Assembly: GCA_038258425.1 (NCBI GenBank)
Contig: JBBSPV010000015.1
Location: 9,988 to 73,987 of the forward strand
Origin: DATLGB01 sp038258425
GTDB taxonomy: Bacteria > Actinomycetota > Thermoleophilia > Solirubrobacterales > Solirubrobacteraceae
Length of the DNA stretch: 64,000 nucleotides
Reading direction: 5' to 3'
The position numbers were made by a program, and so were the translations under genes. The notes under the pieces were generated by a model. The model was not told where the DNA came from, made no database searches, and saw nothing but the letters and a program-made list of their open reading frames with translations. Below are positions 43,433 to 52,093 of the stretch, in pieces (the first letter of the stretch is position 1; every line of letters begins with the position of its first letter).

Positions 43433-44884
43433 ATGGGCGATCCGAGCGGCTTCCTGAAGATCCACCGCGTTCCCATGCCGGAGCGCGACCCCGCCGAACG
43501 CGTGCACGACCACGGCGAGATCTTCGGCGTCCTCGAGGACGGGGCGCTCAGGGAGCAGGGCGCCCGCTGCATGGACTGCGGCGTGCCCTTCTGCCACGAC
43601 GGCTGCCCCCTCGGCAACCTCATCCCGGACTGGAACGACCTCGTCTACCGCGGCCTCTGGCGCGAGGCGATCGACCAGCTGCACGCAACGAACAACTTCC
43701 CGGAGTTCACCGGGCTGATCTGCCCCGCGCCGTGCGAGTCGGCCTGCGTGCTGGCCATCAACGACGACCCGGTGATGATCAAGCAGATCGAGTACGCGAT
43801 CGTCCACCGCGCCTTCGAGGAGGGCTGGGTCGTCCCGCACGTCCCGGAGACCCGCACCGGCCGCCGCGTCGCGGTGATCGGCTCGGGTCCCGCCGGCCTG
43901 GCCACGGCCCAGCAGCTCAACGCGGCCGGCCACCACGTCGTCGTGTTCGAGCGCGACGAGGGTCCCGGCGGACTGCTGCGCTTCGGCGTCCCGGACGCCA
44001 AGCTCGAGAAGTGGATGATCGACCGGCGCGTCGACGTCCTCGCGGCGGAGGGCGTCGAGCTGCGCTACGGCGTCGACGTCGGCCGCGACCTGAGCGTCGA
44101 CGAGCTGCGGGCCGGCTTCGACGCGGTCGTCGTGGCCACGGGCTCCCGGGTCTCCCGTGACATCACCGTCCCTGGCCACGACCTCCGCGGCGTCCACGCG
44201 GCGATGGACTACCTCTACCAGCGCAACCGCGCCGTCGCGCGCGAGGAGGGCCGTCCCGCCCCCGGCGTGCCGGAGGACGAGGTCATCACGGCAGCCGGCA
44301 AGCACGTCGTGGTCATCGGCGGCGGCGACACGGGCATGGACTGCGTCTCGTCCGCCAACCGCGAGGGCGCCCTGTCGGTCGTCATGCACGATGTCTACCC
44401 CGAGCTGCCCGCGGAGGGTCGCTACCCGGACGCGCCGTGGCCCGCCCACCAGCGCCGCACGTCGACGACCTATGCGCTCGACGAGGGCGGCGAGCGCGTG
44501 TTCGGCTCCGAGGTCGTGCGCCTCGAGGGCCGGGACGGTCGCGTGGTCGCCGTGGAGGGCCGGCGCGTCGAGGGCACCTCCTCGCGCGACCTGCAGCCCG
44601 TGGACGGGTCGGGGTTCACCGCCCCCGCCGACCTCGTGCTCGTCGCCGTCGGCTTCACCCACCCCGAGCACGACGGCCTGCTCACCGAGCTCGGCGTCGG
44701 CCTCGACGCGCGCGGCAACGTCAAGGCCAACGCGAGCTTCGCCTCCGACGTCGACGGCGTGTTCGCCTGCGGCGACGCCCGGGTCGGCGCGACGCTCGTC
44801 GTCACTGCGATCGCTGAGGGGCGCCGCTGCGCCCGCGCCGTCGACCGCCACCTCGCGGCCGACCGCTCGCCCGTGCCGGCCTGA
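43433..44884 (+). CDS. gltD: Glutamate synthase small subunit
   Basis: 483 residues. N-terminal iron-sulfur region with CMDCGVPFCHDGC (Cys46, 49, 54, 58) and a second CPAPCESAC cluster, then FAD-binding GSGPAGL, an NADPH-binding GGGDTGMDC and a terminal FACGDARVG FAD site. It transfers electrons from NADPH to the glutamate-forming large subunit. No gltB is adjacent. ATG 43433 is used; the much longer frame reaching upstream is antisense to ctpA and the RNase gene. Confidence 0.93.
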   Translation: MGDPSGFLKIHRVPMPERDPAERVHDHGEIFGVLEDGALREQGARCMDCGVPFCHDGCPLGNLIPDWNDLVYRGLWREAIDQLHATNNFPEFTGLICPAPCESACVLAINDDPVMIKQIEYAIVHRAFEEGWVVPHVPETRTGRRVAVIGSGPAGLATAQQLNAAGHHVVVFERDEGPGGLLRFGVPDAKLEKWMIDRRVDVLAAEGVELRYGVDVGRDLSVDELRAGFDAVVVATGSRVSRDITVPGHDLRGVHAAMDYLYQRNRAVAREEGRPAPGVPEDEVITAAGKHVVVIGGGDTGMDCVSSANREGALSVVMHDVYPELPAEGRYPDAPWPAHQRRTSTTYALDEGGERVFGSEVVRLEGRDGRVVAVEGRRVEGTSSRDLQPVDGSGFTAPADLVLVAVGFTHPEHDGLLTELGVGLDARGNVKANASFASDVDGVFACGDARVGATLVVTAIAEGRRCARAVDRHLAADRSPVPA

Positions 44885-44901
44885 GGCGCCCCACCGCGGG
44901 C

Positions 44902-45795
44902 TCAGACGCGCAGGAAGCGGCGCAGGGACAGCCCCGAGCCGAGCGCCGAGACCCCGACGCCGGAGGCGAGGAGGACGGCGACGAGGATGCCGAAGTTGAT
45001 CGTGTCCGGGGCGGCGATCAGCGCGAAGTCGTTGGCCAGCGGGTCCACGAGCGCGATCTTGACCACGGCGAGCAGCAGGACGGCGACCACGCCGCCGAGG
45101 GCCCCGAGCAGGACGCCCTCGAGCACGAACGGCCAGCGGATGAACCAGTCCGTCGCGCCGACGAGCTTCATGACCTCCACCTCGCGGCGGCGGGCGTAGA
45201 GCGACAGGCGGATGGTGTTGGCGATCAGCAGCACGGAGGCGAGCACGAGCAGGACGGCGAGCCCGGCCATGGTGAGCTTCACCACGCGGGTGGCGGTGAG
45301 GATCTTGTTCGTGTCGTCCTCGCGGTTGCGGACCTCGTCGATCGAGCGGTCCACCGGGGTCGAGCCGCCCGCGGGCGCCGCCGGGGCGATCGCGTCGCGC
45401 ACCCCGGCGATGTCGTCCGGCGAGTCGGGGGTGACCCGGAAGGTGTCGGGCAGCGGGTTGGAGCCCAGCAGCTGGTAGGCGTCGGAGAAGCGCTTCTTCT
45501 GCTCCCGGTAGGCCTGCTGCTTGGAGACGTACTGGACGCGCTTGACGTTCGGCAGCCCCGCGAGCAGGCCGCCGACGCGCTTGACGTCGGCGGGGGTCGA
45601 GTCCGTCTTGAGGTAGACGTCGGCGATCACGCGGCCGCGGACCTCGTTGGCGGCGCCCGTCGTGGCCTGGACCATCGGGATGAAGACGCCGAGCACGAGC
45701 ACGGTCACGAGCACCGTGGCCATGGCGGCGAAGGACGGGACGGCGTTGCGCTTGAGCGAGCGCAGCGACTCCCGCAGGAAGAACCCGAGCCTCAT
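44902..45795 (-). CDS. ftsX: Cell-division ABC transporter permease
   Basis: 297 residues. One transmembrane segment near 22-46, a large extracytoplasmic domain (about 47-165), and three membrane segments to the C-terminus. This is the FtsX layout. Together with FtsE it controls peptidoglycan hydrolases during division. ATG 45795 overlaps the ftsE stop by 4 bp. The first predicted start at 45810 lacks support. Confidence 0.93.
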   Translation of the reverse strand: MRLGFFLRESLRSLKRNAVPSFAAMATVLVTVLVLGVFIPMVQATTGAANEVRGRVIADVYLKTDSTPADVKRVGGLLAGLPNVKRVQYVSKQQAYREQKKRFSDAYQLLGSNPLPDTFRVTPDSPDDIAGVRDAIAPAAPAGGSTPVDRSIDEVRNREDDTNKILTATRVVKLTMAGLAVLLVLASVLLIANTIRLSLYARRREVEVMKLVGATDWFIRWPFVLEGVLLGALGGVVAVLLLAVVKIALVDPLANDFALIAAPDTINFGILVAVLLASGVGVSALGSGLSLRRFLRV

Positions 45796-46676
45796 CGGCC
45801 CTCGCCCCACGGCCGCCGGCCCGGCGCGAGGCCCTGGAAGCCCGCGGGCACGTCGGAGCGCAGCAGCGCCGCCATCTCCCCCGTGGTCGCGTAGCCGGCC
45901 TGGCGCTCGTCGCGGATGACGTTGCCCTGGGCGAGCTCGATCACCCGGCGGCGCATCTTGTCGACCATCTGGTGGTCGTGGGTGACGACGACGACGGTCG
46001 TGCCGGTCTGGTTGATCCGGTACAGCAGCTGCATGATCCCGACGGAGGTCTCCGGATCGAGGTTGCCCGTCGGCTCGTCCGCGAGCAGCAGGGGCGGGTG
46101 GTTGACGAACGCGCGCGCGACGGAGACCCGCTGCTGCTCGCCGCCGGAGAGCTGGTCGGGGAAGGAGTGCAGCTTCAGCGACAGGCCGGTCATGCGCAGG
46201 ATGTCCGGCACCTTGTCGCGCACGTCGCGACGGCTGCCGCCCGTGACCTGCAGGGCGTAGGCGACGTTGTCGGCGACCGTGCGGTTGGGCAGCAGCTTGA
46301 AGTCCTGGTGGACCATGCCGATGTTGCGGCGGTAGTACGGGACCTTCTTGCGCGGGATCTCGGAGAGGTCGCGGCCGGCCACCCGGACGGTGCCCGCGGT
46401 GGGGTCGAGCTCCTTGATCAGCAGCCGCATGAGCGTCGACTTGCCCGAGCCGGAGGCGCCGACGATGAAGACGAACTCACCGGGGTGGATCGCGAAGCTC
46501 GCGCCGTCGAGGCCGAGGTCGCCGGAGTCGTAGCGCTTGACGACGCTGTCGAAGTCGATGACCGCGCCCACGGCCTCGGGTCGCGGCCCGCGGCGCGGCT
46601 CGTCGCCGGCCAGGCGATCGGGGAGGGCCTCCCGCTGGGGGCGGCGCGTGCGGAGGTGTCGCTCGGTGGCGGCCAT
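45792..46676 (-). CDS. ftsE: Cell-division ATP-binding protein
   Basis: 294 residues from ATG 46676, with Walker A GASGSGKST (73-81), signature LSGGEQQRVSVAR, Walker B LLLADEPTGNLD and H-loop THDH. The ABC domain starts near residue 38; a GTG at 46571 would give a more usual 259-residue form, and the Arg/Pro-rich first 35 residues may not be translated. FtsE dimers drive FtsX. Confidence 0.92.
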   Translation of the reverse strand: MAATERHLRTRRPQREALPDRLAGDEPRRGPRPEAVGAVIDFDSVVKRYDSGDLGLDGASFAIHPGEFVFIVGASGSGKSTLMRLLIKELDPTAGTVRVAGRDLSEIPRKKVPYYRRNIGMVHQDFKLLPNRTVADNVAYALQVTGGSRRDVRDKVPDILRMTGLSLKLHSFPDQLSGGEQQRVSVARAFVNHPPLLLADEPTGNLDPETSVGIMQLLYRINQTGTTVVVVTHDHQMVDKMRRRVIELAQGNVIRDERQAGYATTGEMAALLRSDVPAGFQGLAPGRRPWGEGR

Positions 46677-46769
46677 GCGAGGGCGCACGCTAGACCGGGG
46701 TGCGCGCCAGGCCGGCAAGAACGCCTGCATGCAAGCCGGGTTGCAGCCGGGCCTAGTATCCGGCACCCG

Positions 46770-47651
46770 ATGCCGCGGAGGATCCTCGCCCTGGCGGTCC
46801 TGCTCGCCGGGCTCGGCGCGGCGCCCGCGGGCGCCGCCGTGAGCTACGGCGGAGGCTCGCTGCCGGGTGGCCGGGGCGCGTCGCGCGCAGTCGGGATCTC
46901 CTTCGAGCCCGACGACGCGGGTCGCCTGGCGCTGCGCTTCGACACCCGCGTGCTGTGCGGCCGCGGGGAGCGCTACATCGTCTCGGGCAACGCCTTCGGG
47001 CCCTGGGACGGCCGCCACGTCCTCCTCCGCGGCACCGGGAGGGTGGCACTCGCGGCGGGGCGGCTGACGTACCGCTGGGTGCTCAAGGCCCGGCTCGGCC
47101 CGCTCGGCGGCGCGGGGCGGGTGCGGGTCACCGGGCGCCGGAGGGTGCGCGGGCGCCGGACCAGGGCCTGCCGCCTCCACCCGGTGCGCCCGCTGCGGGT
47201 GCTGCCCAACCTGGCCCTCACCGGCGCGCCGACGGCCGCGGCCCGCAACGTGACCTACCTGGGGCTGTCGCGCCAGAACGTCGCGACGGGCGCGCCGGGC
47301 GCCGACGGCGTGCGCGGCTCGGTCATCCTGCGCACGACCCCGCGCCGCCGGCTGCGCGCCCGCTGGACGGCCGACGCCCGCTGTCCCAACGGCTACCAGC
47401 TCGGGCCCATCACGACCCTGACCCCGCCGACCCAGGTCGGCCCGGACGGCCGCTTCGCGCGCGACCGGGCCTTCCGCGTGCACTACGCGAACTCCGTCGT
47501 CCGCTACGCCGCCCACCTCGACGGCGAGCTGCACCAGGACGGCGCCACGGGCAACCTGCGCGTCGTCGCGACCGTCGCACCGCGCGACGGGTCCTCGCCG
47601 TTCGTCTGCGACAGCGGCGTGCACGCCTGGGACGTCCTGCGGCGCGGCTGA
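46770..47651 (+). CDS. Secreted protein of unknown function
   Basis: 293 residues with a clear signal peptide (MPRRILALAVLLAGLGAAPAGA, shown here in part) ending near residue 23. The mature protein is rich in Arg and Gly; two Arg-rich basic stretches (GRRRVRGRRTR and TTPRRRLRARW) lie near 124-134 and 192-202. Four Cys residues are visible (in VLCGRGE, TRACRL, ADARCPNG and FVCDSG), possibly two disulfides. No known domain was recognised. It diverges from ftsEX with 93 bp between starts. Confidence 0.72.
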   Translation: MPRRILALAVLLAGLGAAPAGAAVSYGGGSLPGGRGASRAVGISFEPDDAGRLALRFDTRVLCGRGERYIVSGNAFGPWDGRHVLLRGTGRVALAAGRLTYRWVLKARLGPLGGAGRVRVTGRRRVRGRRTRACRLHPVRPLRVLPNLALTGAPTAAARNVTYLGLSRQNVATGAPGADGVRGSVILRTTPRRRLRARWTADARCPNGYQLGPITTLTPPTQVGPDGRFARDRAFRVHYANSVVRYAAHLDGELHQDGATGNLRVVATVAPRDGSSPFVCDSGVHAWDVLRRG

Positions 47652-47670
47652 GCGGGGTATCGTCGCCCCC

Positions 47671-48921
47671 ATGCTGGTCACCGCCTCCGAGCCGCTCCCC
47701 AACGGCCTGCCCGTCCACCGCATCGAACTCGCCGGCACCCGGGCCGTCACCACGCTCGTGGCCTTCGACGCCGGCGCGCGCACGGAGCGCCCGCAGGAGA
47801 ACGGCATGGCGCACTTCCTCGAGCACCTCGTGTTCAAGGGCGGCGAGACCTACGACGACTACCGCAAGGTCAACGAGACGGCCGAGCGCCTCGGCGCCGT
47901 CCTGAACGCCTACACGTCGCACGACCTCGTCGCCTTCCACATCACGAGCCGGGCCGAGGTGGTCGGGGAGGCGATCGACCTGCTCACGGACTTCGTGGGC
48001 CGCCCGCGGCTCGACGCGGACGAGCTCGACCGCGAGCGCGGCGTCGTCATCCAGGAGATCGCGCGCTCCAACGACCAGCCGTCCGTGGTCGCCGAGCACC
48101 TGATCGACCGCGCGGCGTTCGGCGACCACCCGCTCGGGCGTCCGGTCCTCGGCCCGGAGGAGCACCTGCGGACCTTCAGCCGCGGCGGGATCGTCGCGTT
48201 CCGCGAGCGCCAGTGGTCCGGCAGCCGCGGCGGCGCCTTCCTCGTCGGCAACCTCGACCACGTACCGGAGCCGGCCGTGCTCGCGCAGGCCTTCGGCCGC
48301 TTCCCGGCCCTCCGGCCCGACGGCGCCCGCGAGCCGGCCCCGGCGCTCGATCCGACGGTGCTCGTCGACCCGCGCGATTCCAACCAGTCGCACCTGCGCA
48401 TGAGCTACCGCCCGCAGGTCGACGTCTCCTCACGCGAGCAGAAGGCGGCGCTGAGCGTCTACTCGACGCTGCTCGGCGGGTCCATGGGCTCGCGACTGTT
48501 CGACGAGATCCGCGAGCAGCGCGGGCTCGCCTACTCTGTCTACGCCCTCGCCCACGCCTTCGCCGACGTCGGCGTGCTGCAGCTCTCGGCCGGCCTGGAG
48601 TCGGGCAAGTGCCTCGAGGCCTACGCGCGCATGCGCGAGATCGTCGACGAGCTGCGCACGGACGGTCCGACGGCCGCGGAGGTCGAGCGCGCCCGCGCCT
48701 ACGCGGCCGGGCGGCTCGTGCTCGCCTTCGAGAACTCGGGCGCCGTCGCCCGCCACGCCGCGAGCCAGTCCGTCGTCTTCGGCCAGGAGGTCGACCCGGA
48801 CGCCGCCGTGGCGGCGCTGGACGCCGTGACCCGCGAGGACGTCGCGGCCATCGCCCAGGGCATCTCGGAGGAGCTCTCCGTCGCCTGCGTCGGGCCCCAC
48901 ACCGCGGACCAGTTCGAGTGA
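47671..48921 (+). CDS. M16-family zinc metallopeptidase
   Basis: 416 residues. The inverted zinc motif HFLEH (48-52) carries His48, Glu51 and His52; a downstream Glu in the ERGVVIQEI region supplies the third ligand. The second M16 domain follows with YSTLLGGSMGSRLFDEIREQRGLAYS, the substrate-binding site, also seen. It resembles mitochondrial processing peptidase-like PqqL/YmxG proteins. It lacks a signal peptide and is probably cytosolic. Begins 19 bp after the secreted-protein gene. Confidence 0.9.
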   Translation: MLVTASEPLPNGLPVHRIELAGTRAVTTLVAFDAGARTERPQENGMAHFLEHLVFKGGETYDDYRKVNETAERLGAVLNAYTSHDLVAFHITSRAEVVGEAIDLLTDFVGRPRLDADELDRERGVVIQEIARSNDQPSVVAEHLIDRAAFGDHPLGRPVLGPEEHLRTFSRGGIVAFRERQWSGSRGGAFLVGNLDHVPEPAVLAQAFGRFPALRPDGAREPAPALDPTVLVDPRDSNQSHLRMSYRPQVDVSSREQKAALSVYSTLLGGSMGSRLFDEIREQRGLAYSVYALAHAFADVGVLQLSAGLESGKCLEAYARMREIVDELRTDGPTAAEVERARAYAAGRLVLAFENSGAVARHAASQSVVFGQEVDPDAAVAALDAVTREDVAAIAQGISEELSVACVGPHTADQFE

Positions 48922-48922
48922 C

Positions 48923-49837
48923 ATGACCGTCCTCGTGGTCGGAGAAGCGCTCGTCGACCTCGTCCCGGGAGGCGACGGCCGGCTCGCCGCGCATCCCGGC
49001 GGAGGGCCCTACAACGCGGCGCGCACGCTCGCGCGGCTCGGAGCGCCGACCGTCCTGCTCACGCGCCTGTCGAGCGATTCGTTCGGCGATCGGCTGCGGG
49101 CCGAGCTCGAGGCGGACGGCGTCTCGCCCGCCGCGCTCGTGGCCACGGACGACCCCACGACGCTCGCCCTCGCCGAGACCGACGACGCCGGCGTCGCCCG
49201 CTACGTCTTCTACTCGGCCGACACGGCGGCGGCGGGACTCACGCGCGAGGAGGCGCTCGCCGCCCTGCCCGACGACGTCTCCGCCCTCCTGGCCGGCACG
49301 CTAGGCCTCGTCCTGGAACCGTTGGCCGGCGCGGTGGAGGCGGTCACGGCCGCCGTCGCGGAGGGCACGCTCGTGCTCGTGGACCCCAACTGCCGCGCGG
49401 ACGCGATCGCCGACGAGGCCGCGTATCGCGAGCGCCTCGCGCGCGTGCTGGCGAACACGGACGTCGTCAAGGTCAGCGAGGAGGATCTGGACTGGCTGAG
49501 CCCCGGGACCGACCCGCAAGCCGCCGCGCGCGAGCTGCTGGCGGCCGGACCGTCCGTGGCGCTGCTGAGCCTCGGACCGGACGGCGCGCGGGTCCTGACC
49601 GCCGAGGGAGACCTGACGGTCCCGTCGCCCGCCGTCGAGGTCGTCGACACGATCGGCGCCGGCGACGCCCTCGGCGGCGGCTTCCTCGCCTGGTGGCAGC
49701 GGCACGGGCTCGGCCGGGAGGCGCTGGCCGACGCCGAGGCGCTGCGCGCCGCGACGGACTACGCCGTGCGGGTCGCCGCCCGGACCTGCGAGCGGGCCGG
49801 CGCGGCGCCCCCGACGCTCGACGAGCTGCCCGACTGA
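48923..49837 (+). CDS. PfkB-family carbohydrate kinase
   Basis: 304 residues. The first PfkB signature is seen as GGGPYNAARTLARLG (26-40), and the second, DTIGAGDALGGG, contains the catalytic Asp near 240. ATP-dependent phosphorylation of a sugar, most likely fructose or another hexose. It starts one base after the M16 stop, so the two genes are in one unit. Substrate not determinable. Confidence 0.88.
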   Translation: MTVLVVGEALVDLVPGGDGRLAAHPGGGPYNAARTLARLGAPTVLLTRLSSDSFGDRLRAELEADGVSPAALVATDDPTTLALAETDDAGVARYVFYSADTAAAGLTREEALAALPDDVSALLAGTLGLVLEPLAGAVEAVTAAVAEGTLVLVDPNCRADAIADEAAYRERLARVLANTDVVKVSEEDLDWLSPGTDPQAAARELLAAGPSVALLSLGPDGARVLTAEGDLTVPSPAVEVVDTIGAGDALGGGFLAWWQRHGLGREALADAEALRAATDYAVRVAARTCERAGAAPPTLDELPD

Positions 49838-49880
49838 CGCGCCGGTGGCGCCCCGCCGCACGGTCGGCCATCATGCTCCG

Positions 49881-50330
49881 ATGGCCGAGCCGGAGCTCAA
49901 CCGCCGCGAGCTCGATCGCTACGTGCGCCGGGTGGTCGACCGCTGGCCGGTCCAGCGGGCGCTGCTGGGCGGGGCCCGGGTGGACGACCTCGAGGGCGCG
50001 CCGCCCCAGCGCGAGCGCGGCCCGGAGTACGTGGTGGTGTTCGTCTCCGAGCACTTCGACGGCGTTCCCTGGCTCGAGCGCGTGCACCAGGCGGCGAGCC
50101 TGTGGGACGCCTACGAGATGGGCGAGCGCGCGCAGGTGCACTGCTACACGCCCGCGGAGTTCGAGCGGCGCGCCGAGCGGCTGCCCGTCGTGCGCGCCGT
50201 CCGGGCACGGGGCCTGGACCTCGCGGCGACCGCCGGCGCGGGCCTGAGCCCCTCAGCCGATCGAGACCATCCGCTCGATCGGCAGCCGCGCCCGCTCGGC
50301 GAGCTCGGGGTCGACGCGGACCTGCGGTGA
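49881..50330 (+). CDS. Small nucleotidyltransferase-like protein of uncertain function
   Basis: 149 residues from ATG 49881. The middle has EYVVVFVSEHFDGVPWLERV and the C-terminal half has AQVHCYTPAEFERR. This pattern recalls small MNT-like nucleotidyltransferase-related proteins, although the GSRARG loop of active enzymes is not seen. The last 26 residues overlap the nadA end on the other strand and look poorly conserved, so the true gene may have lost an earlier stop. Confidence 0.5.
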   Translation: MAEPELNRRELDRYVRRVVDRWPVQRALLGGARVDDLEGAPPQRERGPEYVVVFVSEHFDGVPWLERVHQAASLWDAYEMGERAQVHCYTPAEFERRAERLPVVRAVRARGLDLAATAGAGLSPSADRDHPLDRQPRPLGELGVDADLR

Positions 50331-51242
50331 GAGGTCCCGCAGGGCGTCGCGCAGCTTGGGCAGGGTGATCATCTTCATGTACTGGCAGACCGCCTTGCGG
50401 TTGGCCGGGACGAAGGACACGTCGGGCGCCGCCTCGCGCAGGGGATGCAGCATGCCGGTCTCCGTGGCGACGATCGCCGTCGAGCCGGGCTTCGCCGCCT
50501 GTGCGTAGGCGAGCATGCCGCCCGTGGAGAGCAGGTGCACGCCCTCGGCGTCGACGTCGCCCGCGGCGACGTACTCCATGACCGACGTCGAGCAGCCGCA
50601 CTCGGGGTGGATGAGGAAGTCGGCGCCCGGGTGCTCTGCGCGCATGTCGCCGATGTCGGCGGGCCGGATCCCGGCGTGGACGTGGCACTCACCGTCCCAC
50701 ACGTGCATCGTGCCGGGTTCGTGGGGCACCAGCTTCTCGACGTAGGCGCCGAGGAACATGTCCGGGCCGAAGAGGATCTCCGTGTCCTCGCCGTGCTCGC
50801 GGTAGATGTGCTCGACGACCTGGACGGCGTTGCCGGACGTGCAGCAGTAGTCCGTCTCGGCCTTCACCTCGGCCGTCGTGTTGACGTACATCACCACGAC
50901 GGCGCCGGGGTGCTGGGCCTTCCACGTGCGCAGCTGGTCGGCGGTGATGGAGTCGGCCAGGGAGCAGCCGGCGCCGAGGTCGGGCAGCAGCACCGTCTTG
51001 TGCGGGGAGAGGATGGACGCCGTCTCGGCCATGAAGTGCACGCCGCAGAAGGCGATCACCTGCGCGTCCGTGCGCGCGGCCTGCTGGGAGAGGCCGAGCG
51101 AGTCGCCGACGTAGTCCGCGACGCCCTGGATCTCGGGCACCTCGTAGTTGTGGGCGAGGATGACGGCGTCCCGCTCGCGGGCGAGCGCGCGCACCTCGTC
51201 CTGCAGGGACAGGGTGTTCTCGAGCTGGAGCAGGGGGGTCAT
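50253..51242 (-). CDS. nadA: Quinolinate synthase
   Basis: 329 residues. Three cysteines for the [4Fe-4S] cluster are visible: Cys93 in GAGCSLADS, one in HPECGCSTS and one in KAVCQYMKM. The N-terminal AHNYEVPEIQ and CGVHFMAETA are family motifs. It condenses iminoaspartate with dihydroxyacetone phosphate. ATG 51242 overlaps the nadC stop (ATGA). nadB (aspartate oxidase) is absent here; it may be elsewhere or replaced by aspartate dehydrogenase. Confidence 0.95.
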   Translation of the reverse strand: MTPLLQLENTLSLQDEVRALARERDAVILAHNYEVPEIQGVADYVGDSLGLSQQAARTDAQVIAFCGVHFMAETASILSPHKTVLLPDLGAGCSLADSITADQLRTWKAQHPGAVVVMYVNTTAEVKAETDYCCTSGNAVQVVEHIYREHGEDTEILFGPDMFLGAYVEKLVPHEPGTMHVWDGECHVHAGIRPADIGDMRAEHPGADFLIHPECGCSTSVMEYVAAGDVDAEGVHLLSTGGMLAYAQAAKPGSTAIVATETGMLHPLREAAPDVSFVPANRKAVCQYMKMITLPKLRDALRDLSPQVRVDPELAERARLPIERMVSIG

Positions 51243-52084
51243 GCGTCGCTCACTTCCAGGAGGAGGGAGAGGTCGAGCGCGGGGGCGGAGTGGGTCAGCC
51301 ACCCGATCGAGACGAAGTCTAGCCCCTTTATGGTCGCATAGACCACAACTGTCTCCGGCGTGATGGCACCCGAGGCCTCGAGCTCCGCCCGGCCGCCGAC
51401 CCTGACGACCGCGGAGGCCACCTCCTCCGGGCTCATGTTGTCGAGGAGCAGGCGGTCGGCGCCGGCGGCCAGCGCCGCGTCGATCTCCGCGTCGTCGCGC
51501 ACCTCGACGGTGACCGACAGGTCCGGTCGCGCGGCCTTGGCCGCCCGCGTGGCCGTCTCCACACCGCCGCCCAGCGCCGCGTGGTTCTCCTTGACCATGA
51601 CCGCGTCGAAGAGCCCCGCGCGATGGTTCGTCCCGCCACCGGCCGCGACGGCGAGCTTCTCCAGGCCGCGCAGGCCGGGCGTCGTCTTGCGCGTGTCGAG
51701 GATCGTCGCCGTGCCGCCCGCCTCGCGCGCCGCCCCGACCACGCGGGCGGTCAGCGTCGCGATGCCCGACAGGCGCTGCAGGGCGTTGAGCGCTGTGCGC
51801 TCGCCGGTCAGCAGGGCCCGCGCCGCGCCCTCGACGCGCAGCGCGACGGTGCCCGGCTCGCTCCACACGCCCTCCGTCCCGCGCTCGATCGCGCAGTCTG
51901 GGTCGAGGCGGCGGAAGACGGCCTCGGCGACGTCGAGGCCGTAGACGACTCCGGGGGTCTTCTGGGTGACGACGGCGACGGCACGCGCGTCGGCGGGGAC
52001 GGTGGCCTCCGTGGTGACGTCGCCCGCGCCGACGTCCTCGGCCAGGGCCCGGTCCACGAGGCCGAGGATGTCGTCGTAGCGCAC
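51239..52084 (-). CDS. nadC: Nicotinate-nucleotide pyrophosphorylase (carboxylating)
   Basis: 281 residues. Motifs ALNALQRLSGIAT, ILDTRKTTPGLR and GGGTNHRAGL are characteristic of quinolinate phosphoribosyltransferase, which converts quinolinate and PRPP to nicotinate mononucleotide. GTG 52084 lies 9 bp after the decarboxylase stop. It is coupled to nadA. Confidence 0.95.
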   Translation of the reverse strand: MRYDDILGLVDRALAEDVGAGDVTTEATVPADARAVAVVTQKTPGVVYGLDVAEAVFRRLDPDCAIERGTEGVWSEPGTVALRVEGAARALLTGERTALNALQRLSGIATLTARVVGAAREAGGTATILDTRKTTPGLRGLEKLAVAAGGGTNHRAGLFDAVMVKENHAALGGGVETATRAAKAARPDLSVTVEVRDDAEIDAALAAGADRLLLDNMSPEEVASAVVRVGGRAELEASGAITPETVVVYATIKGLDFVSIGWLTHSAPALDLSLLLEVSDA

Positions 52085-52093
52085 GGGCGGGAC

